DNA of 64,000 nt, taken from positions 1,178,001-1,242,000 of the forward strand of contig BCKC01000006.1 of NCBI GenBank assembly GCA_001600455.1. The letters are read 5' to 3'. A program made the translations under genes and the position numbers. Position 1 is the stretch's first letter, and each line of letters opens with the position of its first letter. The DNA comes from Endocalyx cinctus. Lineage: Eukaryota > Ascomycota > Sordariomycetes > Amphisphaeriales > Apiosporaceae. Below, piece by piece: positions 46,561-56,970 of this stretch. The notes under the pieces are model-generated. The model did no database searches and had not been told where the DNA came from. It worked only from the letters and a program-made list of their open reading frames with translations.

Positions 46561-47748
46561 CTTAACGAATATAGGATTCTACGTGAGTCCTTGACTAGAG
46601 ACAAAGGGAGGATAGTTTCTTGAAGCAAAGTGCCACCTAGAATATAAATTTGACGGAAATATACCTAAGTATATATATATACTTACCATTGACGCGGTAG
46701 CGACCTCGGGACTGGAGTTCAGACCCGGCGGGGTAGGTCAAGACCGCTGGGGGAATATTGGCCGAGGTTGAAGGACAATTTGGATTTACTCGGATATGAT
46801 TGTTTGCTGGCTGCGGCATGTCTTGTCAGCGTTATTTGACCTCGAGGGCAAGAGGGGTAGATCCGGCTGAATCCCATCTTTCACATAACAAGATGACAAG
46901 TGCATAGATCGTGATGAATGCTTTCATATTGATGACATTTCTTTCTCTCTCTCTCTCTCTTTCTTTTTTTTCCTTTAGAAGGAGTGATGAGGAGTTGGTA
47001 TATTAATATAAATGCCTTGGTATAATCCTGGTGATCCATTGGTATTCTAATTTTCAATAAAGAATGTAAAAGCATGAGATTATCAGGTAATTGAACATGG
47101 TAGGTATTGGATATAATCTGTAAGCACATTGTTAGAGTTTGTTGGTGTAGTTAGGCAATTAAATTAAGGGGTAGGCGCTGTATTTAGTAATTACTATGTA
47201 CGTACCTAGGTATGTGTACCTATACGTAGGTACACTACCTAGGTAAGTAAGTAATACTTGGCTAACCCAGACTTGACAGGTATGCCAACTCCAATATCTT
47301 ATACATTGTAAGTTGTCACTTACACAAAAATACTTACTTACATTAACCTACTTACTTACTTTACCTAATATTTTCCTCGTTTTCTATTATGTCTATATTT
47401 GATTCATAAAATCTGTATTTATGATAAGTAAGTAAGTAAGTAAATCCAAGTACTTCATGTATTACAGCCAACCAAAGTCAGGTAAGACCGCCTGGGCAGA
47501 TACCTACAGTACTGTACGGAGTACCGACCTAGGTAGTTGACATAAAAATAACTATTTACGTCACTATTCGAGATACCTCATACGTCATAAATATATTTCA
47601 TTGTTAACTGAATTTAACCATGTTCATGTCCTCTTCATATCCATATTTCCTCCTTTTCCGGAATGTTAATGTATTCTTTTTTTTGCCCCCATGATTGACT
47701 GAGTACACCAAGAAAATTATCAGGACAGATAAAAAAAAAAAAAAAAAC
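46561..47748. other. Divergent promoter region (PrpD-family / kelch)
   Basis: AT-rich. Contains a TACCTAGGTA cluster (about 47203-47245), AAGT repeats (about 47425-47443), a GTACGGAGTAC word (47514-47524) and an A run just before the kelch start codon. A CT-rich tract lies at 46941-46970. No gene is supported; the short minus-strand frame at 46637-46819 has no features. Confidence 0.5.
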
Positions 47749-49090
47749 ATGGCGGAAGTCGCAGCTGGTCTTTGGGCTGCCGAAGAGGTTGCATCAACCG
47801 GGGTTCAAGCTGGCATCGCAGCATATACTGTAGCAAAACCGACCATGCCCATCACAGCTACCTTCAAGCAAATCGCATCCACATCAGATAAGACCTCAAG
47901 GTGATTATTTCTACAGCTTATCCTATCTATCGCCAACCCTATTCTCGACCCTCAAGCTAATCAAAATCCCGTTAAGATTGTCGCTCTCAAGATCTCGTCA
48001 CACACTCACCACTGTCGGACCCAAAGCATATGTCTTTGGTGGTGAGATAACCCCCGGTACATTAGCTAGTAATGACATTCACGCCATTTCACTTCCATTC
48101 CATGATGATTCAGGGCCAGAGTATCAGATTATACCCCCGGTTCCCATGGAAGGAGGAACCTCGGTCCCACCTGCTCGAAGCCAGCACGCCGCCTGTTCAT
48201 TAGGTAGTCGTGTCGCCGTTTTTGGTGGATGTGATGAGACTGGAAGACTTTTAGACGAGAATTCTAAGATTTGGATATTTGATACCGAGAAGCTAGGCTG
48301 GGAGACAATGGGACCAGCAACTCACCCAGAAAGGCTTCCACCAGCTAGAAGAAATGGTACATTAATGCACCACGACGGAAACCTCGTTCTATATGGCGGC
48401 TGCGGTACAGATGGTGATGTTTTGACAGATGTTTGGTATTTTGACTGCTTTATTAAGGTATGGAATCAGTTACCGCATGCCAAAGTCGCGGCTAAGAACG
48501 CCGCCATGGCCGGCGATACCCTCTATCTTCTCGCTGGTTCCTCTGATAATCTTAGCATCGAGGTAAATCGTCTAGATATCAAACTATACGCGGAGAAGCC
48601 ACCGGAATGGTCTTCCTTTACCGTGCCGACAAACCCACTGATCACCGGGCCGAAACCACGTGAGGGTGGAGGATTAGTCCCTGTCACTACGGGTTTTGGC
48701 CGTAACTATCTTCTTTACTTCTTCGGCGATCGGTTGGAGAAGGATAAAAAAGGCGGCTTACTTCAATGGAGCGATTTGTGGACGCTCCAGCTCCCTTCCA
48801 GTGACCTGGAAGTCAAGCCATCATTGAATCTAACCGAAACAATCAAACCGGCTAAGATTAAAGACCAGATCCGTTCGAAGCTCGGCAGCGAGACAGGAAT
48901 TCTGAGCTGGGCCGAGGTTGGAGTACAGACCCCGGCTGATTTGCAAAAAGACGGCGGCAAAGCCCATCCAGGCCCGAGAAGCAATTTTGGTTTCGACGTG
49001 ACACCAGATGGGATGAATGTCGTCGTATGGGGCGGACGTAACGCTGATGGCGAGTCGGAAGGAGATGGGTGGATCATTAAATTAGAATGA
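47749..49090 (+). CDS. Kelch-repeat beta-propeller protein (421 aa)
   Basis: ATG at 47749. Exon 1 47749-47900 (MAEVAAGLWAAEEVAS...) ends in TSR split by a 76-nt intron (47901-47976, GTGATT...GCTAAT...GTTAAG); exon 2 47977-49090 continues LSLSRSRHTLTTVGPKAYVFGGE. At least five kelch blades are seen: AYVFGGE, SRVAVFGGCDE, GNLVLYGGCGTDG, DTLYLLAGSSD, NYLLYFFGDR and a final MNVVVWGGRNADG. The domain is a protein-interaction platform and the protein has no signal peptide. Its specific role is unknown. It is divergent from the PrpD-family gene and convergent with the MetE-like gene (332 nt apart). The acceptor choice is fixed by frame and by the start of the first blade. Confidence 0.88.
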
Positions 49091-49422
49091 TGGTCCCGTT
49101 AGCCCATAATCTGGCGGCTTTATCACAGAGTGGAGGATAGGACAAAAATGAGTAGATGGACGTTGAACGTCAGAAAGTATGATACTGGCCAGGCCGACGG
49201 ATTTTTTTTCTTTCATATTTCTTACAGGTTTTGTTTGTCCGGCAATGTTCATCATACCAAGATTTCCGCTACAGAAGTTGATTCCTGTTACCATAAAATG
49301 CTACCCCTTTTAATACCGTTACTCCACCCTATGCTGCTAGTTTTGGTATGTTGAAGTATCCAAAGATCATACATGTATAACTCGAAAATATCGAGGAAAT
49401 GTCCTTGCGCTGTTTTATATGT
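49091..49422. other. Short convergent intergenic region
   Basis: Shared 3' flank of the kelch and MetE-like genes. A T tract at 49202-49210. No gene seen. Confidence 0.6.
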
Positions 49423-50704
49423 CTATGGCTCATTCCAGATCTCATTTGCAACTTGCCTCACGAGAGAAAGCTTTTTCTTCTCGTCCTCCAAGGATAATGG
49501 ATATCCAGTTTCGTGCGTGCTAAACCCACACTGAGGGCTAACGCAAACACTCTTCAGAGCTTCTTCGCGCGACTGCTGTCTTCCCTCGGCTACGAATTCG
49601 GCAGCTTTGTAGATGCGTTCTTTCATGGCTTCTTTGTCCTCCAAGTCGCGTAATTTGGTGCTGATGACACCAACGACAACGTTCTTGTCTTTCGGGAGAA
49701 ACTTGAGGGGCTCGAAGCCGCCGGCGCGCTCGGTATCATATTCTAGGTAGAAAGTGTGCATATTGAGGTTTTGGAATAGCTTCTTCGCGATGATATCGTA
49801 CGCTCCCTCGGCGAAATGCCTGCCGCCGATGAAGTTGCCTCTGCACAGGTGAATACCAAAATGCATGTCGGCGGGCGCTTTGCTGACGGAGTCGTTATAG
49901 AGCTCGATATAGGCATCCAAGAGATCTTCTACGGTGCCGGTGTTATCTTTGTCCTCTTCCCAACCTTTCCGGAAGCTCTGCGAGCAGAAGTCTAGTAAAA
50001 TGTTGTCAGCTGGCTACCGCACTTGACCTTCTGGACTTGACTATAATAGAATGCGGTGTCTTACAGGCCATTCCGGGATCATCGAACTGGACGTTTCGAA
50101 GTCCAGCCTTATACAGCATGTCCAATTCGGCTTGGTATACTTTAGCGACGTCTTTGAAGTACTCGGCATCACTGCTATAGGCTTCCGGGGTGTAGGCTTG
50201 ACCTTGCTTATATCTCATATGGAACCAGGCCGGAGTGATCATGGTAAGCTTAATGTTGCCCCATTCACTCTCGGGTAAGGAGGCTTGCACGAGCTTGAGT
50301 TCATGCAAGTTTGAAACCGACCGGGCCGGGTCGTGGAATAGTTTGCTGCCGGCGATGACGGAGTCTCCGGGCATGACGTGCCTATCTTTCTCTATCAAGC
50401 TGACGACGTCGGGATGGTACAAGCGGAACATGGTCCCCGCGGCTTCTTCCAGCCTGATGGTACCTCCAAATTCATCCCACATAAGACCCCAGAAACGGGT
50501 GCGGTTATATTCGCCGGATGTGACGGCTTTCAAGCCCAAATCTTGCTGTAGCTTGACTACCTCTTTGACGGCTTTCTCCTCTACAGCCGATAATCCGGCT
50601 TCCTCCGGAGATACGCCATTGTCCCGAATAGCAGCTCGTACCTCAAGTAAATCGTCAGGCCGAAGGAGCGAGCCCAAGTGCTCAGCACGAAAAGGTGGAG
50701 ACAT
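49423..50704 (-). CDS. MetE C-terminal-like (UROD/methionine synthase, B12-independent type) enzyme
   Basis: Member of the Meth_synt_2 / UROD-MetE-like barrel family; related stand-alone proteins (YxjG type) transfer methyl groups to thiols in a zinc-dependent way, but the substrate here is unknown. ATG at 50704 gives MSPPFRAEHLGSLLRP, the usual start of this family. Exon 1 50704-50065 ends in DDPGMA; a 73-nt intron (50064-49992, GTAAGA...ACTAG) joins it to YFCSQSFRKGW; exon 2 49991-49423. Zinc-ligand-type motifs are HLCRGN and, near the C-terminus, SPQCGFST. The product is 402 aa and lacks the N-terminal half of full-length MetE, as expected for this subfamily. It looks intact. It may act in methionine or thiol metabolism. 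Confidence 0.9.
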
Positions 50705-51717
50705 CCTTTTAGAAAAGAATCAGATATTTGAGCAAAGGCAGGACAATAGATAATGTCGTGAACAGCTCGTGGAGCCAAGTCTTTGTATGAATTTATCGGG
50801 TTTTCGAAGCGATGCCGTTCAATTCACAGCAATATTTCAGTAAACCGGTACAGTGATACCCAAGAACTACAGAGGGTTTTTTCTTTCCTTCTTTTCAAGT
50901 TAAAAAGAAAAAGGGAGCTTCGAGCTCGAGGTGGGATGTTGAAAAAGCTTTGTTATCCGGTTTTCGGTGCGGGGAAAAAGTATAAGTTGGGAACGAGTTT
51001 GGTATAGCGCGCCTCTGATCCTTTGCTGTAGTAAGGAGAAGAAGACGTGGGTATGTAAAGTAGTGTCGATATCACCAATTAGTAACCTTGTCTAGCACTT
51101 GATCCATGTATACAATACTCCAGACGACCAGCAAACAAATTCCTAGCCACTACCTATACATACCACGACGGTTGGGTTAGTAGGCACATCACCTATCGTC
51201 TATAATAGTCAGACGAAGGATTTTGTAGCGCTGATAGTTCTCAAGGTTCATGATATGGGCAAACAAATAGAAAACAGCAATGCGAATGTTACAGTTGCAG
51301 TGCGCCCGATACTACGATATATTAACTGGAATGGAATATGCGTACACGACATCATTAATTACATTGCTGCTAATTTATGATTGTATGCACGTAAGACTCT
51401 TGGCTAATACATACGAATACTACCATAATATTATGTTAACTGCAAAGGTCGCAAAGGACGACATTGAGCTTCATAGCAATCGCTACGCTACAGGACACAT
51501 AAATTTACCCAATAGATGGAAACAGAGGGCTTGGGGCCAGAGATATATCACCTACAACAAAACATTCACAAAACATATCACAATGCAAGCAGGAGAAGGC
51601 AAAGTTGAGAACACCAATCGTTGATCAAACATTACATTAAAAAAAGACCACTAGCTACTTGGCGACCTTTTGGACCTAGACGGCACGAACGACTATACAT
51701 AAGAGAGAATCAGGTCT
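50705..51717. other. Intergenic, no supported gene
   Basis: Promoter side of the MetE-like gene and 3' flank of the wall-protein gene. The open frame at 51280-51624 (+) is Tyr/Thr/Asn-rich, AT-driven and featureless. Confidence 0.5.
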
Positions 51718-53625
51718 TTACATGAAGGCGGCGACGACACCAGCCACCGCGAAAGCGGCGATACCGGAGCTAACCTTTCCAGCGCCGGCAGTAACAATCG
51801 ACGTAGGATAGGTAGGAGCGGTGTAAGTGGTGCTGGCGCTGGGCATGGTGGTGACAGCAAGGGTGGTGCTGTTGGTTCCGGCGGTGGGGTACACAGGAAC
51901 GGTGACGTAAGGGGCGGTAGTCGGGACACCGGGTGCGCTGCTTGGGACAGAGGCCGAGCCGCTAGCCGGGTAAGACACCGACGGGACACCGGCAGGGTAA
52001 GAGGGAGAACCAGCAGGGTAAGAGGGAGAACCAGCAGGGTAAGAGGGAGAACCAGCAGGGTAAGAGACGCTAACGGAGCTGCTCACGCCGTAGCTGGCGG
52101 TACCGGTGCTGACAGGGAAGGTAGCATAAGTGGTGCTGACTGCGGCGGTAGTGCTGACACCGGCGGTGGTGCTAACACCGACCGTGGTGGACACGGCGGT
52201 GCTAGCAGGAGGGGTGAAGGTGGCAACAGAAGAGCAAGGAACCATGGTGGTAACGTGCTTGGTAATGGTGACGATGTCAGGAGTGGTAGTCGGGGTGGGC
52301 ATAGCCGTGATGGAGCCGGTCATGGTGGCAGGGCAGACGGTGACGGTGCTCGTGACGTGGACGACGGTCTTGGTGGTCTGGTATCCAGACGGGCAGTTGG
52401 CAACGTTGACAGCGCAGGCGGTGACGGTGAAAGTCTCGGTGGCGCTGATGGTGGTGGTTACCATGCCGCTAGCATCGGGGACGGCCGTAGTGGCGGGGAC
52501 GCTGCCAGTGACGTAGGCCGGAGCGGTGCTGGAAGAAGAGGCGCCAGAGGTGGCGGAACCGGCAGGACCGGTGCTGTCAGAACCGGTGCTGGCGGGAACG
52601 GAGCTGCTAGCGCTGCTCGACGCCGTGACGGTCGCGGGATAGGTGGCAGTGACGGAGGGAACGCAGATGGTAGTGGTCGGGATGCTGAGAAGAGCAGTAG
52701 AAACAGTGGGGGCGAGCTCAATATCAAGGATGTTCTCAATCTCAACGTCCAACTCCACGGCAGCACCGACGTTCAAGCCGTACGACTCAGTAGCGAGGGG
52801 GCATTCGGGAGAATCGCAGAAGAGACCGACGTACTCCAAAAGGTTGGCAAATACGGCGAGTTCGAGACCGGCACCGATGGTGGGGATGTCGAGACCCGGG
52901 AGAAGCGACTCGAGGGAGAGAAGGTCGCTAGCGCCGGTATCAACCGAGACACCGAGTTCGACGCGGAGCCTCAAATCAACCAAGACCTCGGTACAGCCGA
53001 TGCGGACCTTGATAGGTAGGACCTTGACGGCCAAGCCGCTGAAGGCAGCGTCGACAATGTCGGCGCTGAGAATGTCGACCTCGAGCAGGGCCTCTTCAGC
53101 CAACTTAGCGTAGACACCGGCGGACAGGTCGATCTCCGTGTGCGCACCGATGACGAGGTCGAGGTAAATCTTGGCCTCGACATCCACTCCACCGAGAGGG
53201 ATGGACAGGGAAATGTTGGGAGTGATGAGGTTGACGGCGATGGTGGCGGCGGCACCAAGCATAACATCAAGGTCGAGCATGACCTCGATATCCTTGAGGG
53301 ACAAGCTGAGAGCGGGAACGACCTTCTCGAGCGAGACGGTGGCGTTGATGGTACCCTTAGTGTAGCATGACTCGCAAATGATAGCAGCCTCGACATCGGC
53401 GCCAACGTTGACGAGAGGGTCGACGGAGACATCGGCGATGGCACCGACGAAGAGAGACTTGTGGCTCAGGTCGATGCCAAGGTCGACGACGGCGTTGATG
53501 GGCTCGCTGAGGTCCAATCCGTTGGTGAGGTCGAGCGAAAGGGGGTCTCGCTGAGCAACGGCGCTGGCTTGGGTAAGGGAAGCCATCATGGCCGCAGCCA
53601 TGGAGGCTTTGTGGGAGAACAACAT
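51718..53625 (-). CDS. GPI-anchored cell-wall protein with Ser/Thr-rich stalk (635 aa)
   Basis: Single-exon gene, ATG at 53625. Residues 1-24 form a signal peptide (hydrophobic MAAAMMASLTQASA). Residues 25-330 form an unusual domain rich in Val, Leu, Asp and Ala with alternating hydrophobic residues (VDLGIDLS, VSVDPLVNVGADVE, LSLSLKDIEVMLDLDVML), suggesting extended beta structure; it has a few Cys (ICESC, FCDSPEC). Residues 335-615 are a Ser/Thr/Pro/Val stalk for O-mannosylation, including four tandem SYPAGSP repeats. The C-terminus (AGAGKVSSGIAAFAVAGVVAAFM) fits a GPI-anchor signal. The gene is clearly more GC-rich than the surrounding DNA, and long antisense frames are shadows of that. It is probably an abundant surface protein; its ligand is unknown. 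Confidence 0.9.
   Translation of the reverse strand: MLFSHKASMAAAMMASLTQASAVAQRDPLSLDLTNGLDLSEPINAVVDLGIDLSHKSLFVGAIADVSVDPLVNVGADVEAAIICESCYTKGTINATVSLEKVVPALSLSLKDIEVMLDLDVMLGAAATIAVNLITPNISLSIPLGGVDVEAKIYLDLVIGAHTEIDLSAGVYAKLAEEALLEVDILSADIVDAAFSGLAVKVLPIKVRIGCTEVLVDLRLRVELGVSVDTGASDLLSLESLLPGLDIPTIGAGLELAVFANLLEYVGLFCDSPECPLATESYGLNVGAAVELDVEIENILDIELAPTVSTALLSIPTTTICVPSVTATYPATVTASSSASSSVPASTGSDSTGPAGSATSGASSSSTAPAYVTGSVPATTAVPDASGMVTTTISATETFTVTACAVNVANCPSGYQTTKTVVHVTSTVTVCPATMTGSITAMPTPTTTPDIVTITKHVTTMVPCSSVATFTPPASTAVSTTVGVSTTAGVSTTAAVSTTYATFPVSTGTASYGVSSSVSVSYPAGSPSYPAGSPSYPAGSPSYPAGVPSVSYPASGSASVPSSAPGVPTTAPYVTVPVYPTAGTNSTTLAVTTMPSASTTYTAPTYPTSIVTAGAGKVSSGIAAFAVAGVVAAFM
51990..52066 (-). 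repeat. 21-bp tandem repeat encoding SYPAGSP
   Basis: About four near-identical 21-bp units inside the wall-protein gene. Copy number in such in-frame repeats often varies between strains. Confidence 0.9.
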
Positions 53626-54934
53626 TATGATATTAACGAACGAGAATATATTATATAAAGAGTGGACTGAATTAGAGTATGCTAATTCAAATTATTAAGA
53701 GAGCGACTATGCTAAAAAAAGCACGGAAAAGAATGACTATTCTGGTAGAGCGTGAGTACGAAGGAAGAGAAGAGAGGGTAACGAGGAGGAAGATGGCCGC
53801 ATACTTATGAAAAAAATGAAAAAGAGCTCCCTCACCTCGGATTGAAATTACTTACCCCATTCTTTTGGATTGAGAATTTTGCTTGTACCTAGCAATTTGG
53901 CAGCGAATACTACTCTCGGCGACTCCTGTGATTGTCGTCCGTCTGCAGGGCTGCGTCTCTTCGTGCCCCTGCTTGGCAGTTGGAATAGCGAACACAGGTA
54001 TCCATAGTACATGCGTACCTGCGTTGTAGTGCGGTACGTAGTAAGTACTAGGCTGCTAGACCGCTAGGCTCAAAAGAACAAATTCAGATCGGCAGTGAAA
54101 AGGAGAGGTAGGGAAACGGCATTCAGCTTGGAGTGAAATTCGATTCATTTTAGATATGCTCTCTGAATTATGGAACCAGATGGAATATGAATCCTAGTCA
54201 ACGACAAGGGTTACGATGGGATGAAACGATACGTAGTACTAATCGGTAGTTTTTGGTGATATTAAACGCACACCGACAGGCATATTACATAAACGCGGAG
54301 TACTATGTCCACTACTATGTAGTATGTACATTATATTATTATTAATTCAAAAAAAAAAAAAAAGAATTTTATTTTATTTTTCCTATTCTCCATTTCATCG
54401 CATCATACACACCAATCCTAACCCTAGTCATTTTTTATATCATTGAAATATTATTTCTCTCTTAATCCCCTTTCATCTTCTTTCTTACCGTTCCTTCGAT
54501 AATAATAAGATACGATAAACTAAATAGAAAAAAAAGAATATGCTAGCGATTAATGATCGTGTTAAGAAAAAGGAGTTTACCATGACGTTTAAGTGTATAG
54601 TTTGGGTAGTATCTACTATCTGGTCGATCAACATGTATGGAAATAAACATCGTAGGATCAGTTTAAGGAGGGGTTGTTTATTATAACGATCGTCAAAGTC
54701 GGAGGCTTGGCATTACGGACAGCCGGGGTACCAGGTCAAAGGGAGGGGTTAGGGATGTTAATTGGTTAACCATCGTACGTATTTTGTATACACGTACAAG
54801 TAAAAGCACGTACTTTGTAAAGTTTTATCTCATTTCTTTTTTGACAGCCAACGTGCCGACCAGTTCCGATATATTAATCCCTTACTGTGTAGCATTCTGT
54901 GTAGTATATGTAGGATTTTGACGGCCGAGAATAG

Positions 54935-54935
54935 A

Positions 54936-54968
<33 letters not shown>
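54935..54968. repeat. (AAT)n/(ATT)n inverted microsatellite
   Basis: About five AAT units directly followed by six ATT-type units, giving a perfect palindrome able to extrude a hairpin. Confidence 0.9.
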
Positions 54969-55560
54969 AGACGAGAGGAGATGGGGATGGTGTGAAGAAT
55001 GTCAGCCACCTCCGCATCTTTCAACGTTCGTTCGTCGTTTAGTACACCACTACATACTTTCACCACGTTTTTTTTTTTTTTTTTTTTATAGTCAAAATAA
55101 ACATACTAAGCTATTACACCATCGTATCCGGTGATAACCATTTTCAACTATATCCCTAAGGTAAAATGTACTACGTATATTGCCCTGGTGCTATCTTTTT
55201 TTAGTAAAATAAACAATAAGCACGTGAGAGAAGGAAAACCTATCAAGCTGGAAATAAAAGGTCAACACCGGTGAAATAACCAACCCCAGTTCGGCCAATT
55301 GATATTACATATTACATACTATGTACATACTACTATGTACATAGTAATGTTGCCCTGTAATTGATACTTATTAGCGTAATCTTATTGATGTAGGTTGATT
55401 TCCATTGATATAAACATACATTATGCATCTGACTCAAATGTGCTCGACGCTGCGTCTGGCAAATGAAAGAAGTAGGGGATTAAGATGACTGCAGATGTAA
55501 CTATTGCTAGTATATGCGTATAGGGGTCCGGCTTATTCCTCTCTAGTATCCGTATACTTT

Positions 55561-55602
55561 TACATACTACATACTACATACTACATACTACATACTACAT
55601 AT
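55561..55602. repeat. 7-bp tandem array (TACATAC)n
   Basis: Six copies of TACATAC, the last slightly changed (TACATAT). Confidence 0.9.
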
Positions 55603-56970
55603 TACTGTGTACATAGAATGATAGAAGTATGTATCCATCTATACCCATACATAGCATACATTTCCGTATAATCACCCCATCCTTTTCACCCAAGCGTATT
55701 GCAATTTTCCTAATGTACGTGTAGGTACGGAGTATCCCTAGCGTACTTGGGTATCGTTTACTCCGTACGGATAGGGCTCGACGGGCTATCGTTGAAAGAG
55801 ACGAAGCCTAGTAATGGAGTTGAGTTCTAGGCCTCGACCTACTCCAAGTTTCGTCAGCCTTGATTATTCTTAGCGGAGCATGATATACAAGTAAGTTCTT
55901 CTCCTCTACCGATATCGTATCATATACTACTTTATACCCGTATCTTGTCTAAAAGATCTCGTAAAATAAGCACTAGGCGGATAAAAGTCCTAAATTACAT
56001 CTCGAAAGAAGAAATTTATACGGCTTCTACACCTAGCCACCCCTTCCTACACTACTGCAGTTCGACCGAAAAAAGTCGTTTACCACCTAACGGCCCATCC
56101 ATACACCTGAAGCTAATATAGTATCCATGGATAGCGCCTACAAATCCATCTCTCTACACGTATTATACTAAACCATGCCCCTGCTCATTTATTTTTATTT
56201 TTATTTTTAAATTTTAATTTCTTCCTTCTCTCGTATGTTTACTATACTAAATGCTAAAATGTGATGGACTACTACTTGTAATTGAAAAGTGCTTTCGTCC
56301 GCGTCACCCTTTTGTATACCTTCGGCATACTCGGAATCCAATCCAACTCAATTTCAACCCGCATTGCCAACCCTATCCGAGGCTTCAGCTTCTTACGTAC
56401 ATGTATATGTATACTCTATGTTTTGGACGGAGGCCCCCTTTTTGTCCAGCTCGTACCTGACCACCCACGATAGCGCTGTATATGTAGGAAGGAGGAGGTC
56501 TACCACTTTGTGAAAATTAAACCGATCATATCACGTCGTGTTTTCGTGTCGTAGTATTCAGCGTATTGGTTTAGATAGTGTACTACATATGTAGACTACG
56601 ACAAGCATGGGGTCATCTCCGGTTTGTTTGGTGATGTCTTCCGTGGATTCTCGAGTACTCCCAAGATGAGGTAAGTTGATCATCGTATGCTACCGTGAGA
56701 ACTCCCCGCTCGGCAGCCATTCCCTATCTGGGTACTTATGAACATCCCTCCGATGATTGATCAAACTATTTTGTACGTTTCGATACAATTGCCCAGTTTT
56801 ACGGTTTACAAGTATGATCGCAACTTTACCGGTACCACTCTATTTATTGGAGCTCGCCAAACTATATCGTATCTGGATTGCATCTGGGCTATCAACTCCC
56901 CTATTTTCAAACTAAACCCCAATCACCGCGATTCATATTGTTTCCCACCTCGGTACCTACTTCGTCAGCT

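Larger units (their letters stand above)
53626..56970. other. AT-rich intergenic region with many simple repeats
   Basis: About 3.3 kb with no supported gene. It holds A and T runs (54349-54363, 55064-55087), an AAT/ATT inverted tract (54935-54968), TATGTACATA palindromes near 55300-55350, a 7-bp tandem array (55561-55602), two TACTCCGTAC words (55725-55734 reversed, 55759-55768) and TTTTTA repeats near 56188-56210. Open frames at 56251-57025 (+) are short, AT-driven and partly antisense to the methyltransferase. Confidence 0.55.

Noticed and set aside
52255..53019. 254-codon + strand frame antisense to the wall-protein gene
   Set aside because: Gly/Asp-rich product of GC-rich codons read backwards; a shadow of the sense gene with its signal peptide and GPI tail.
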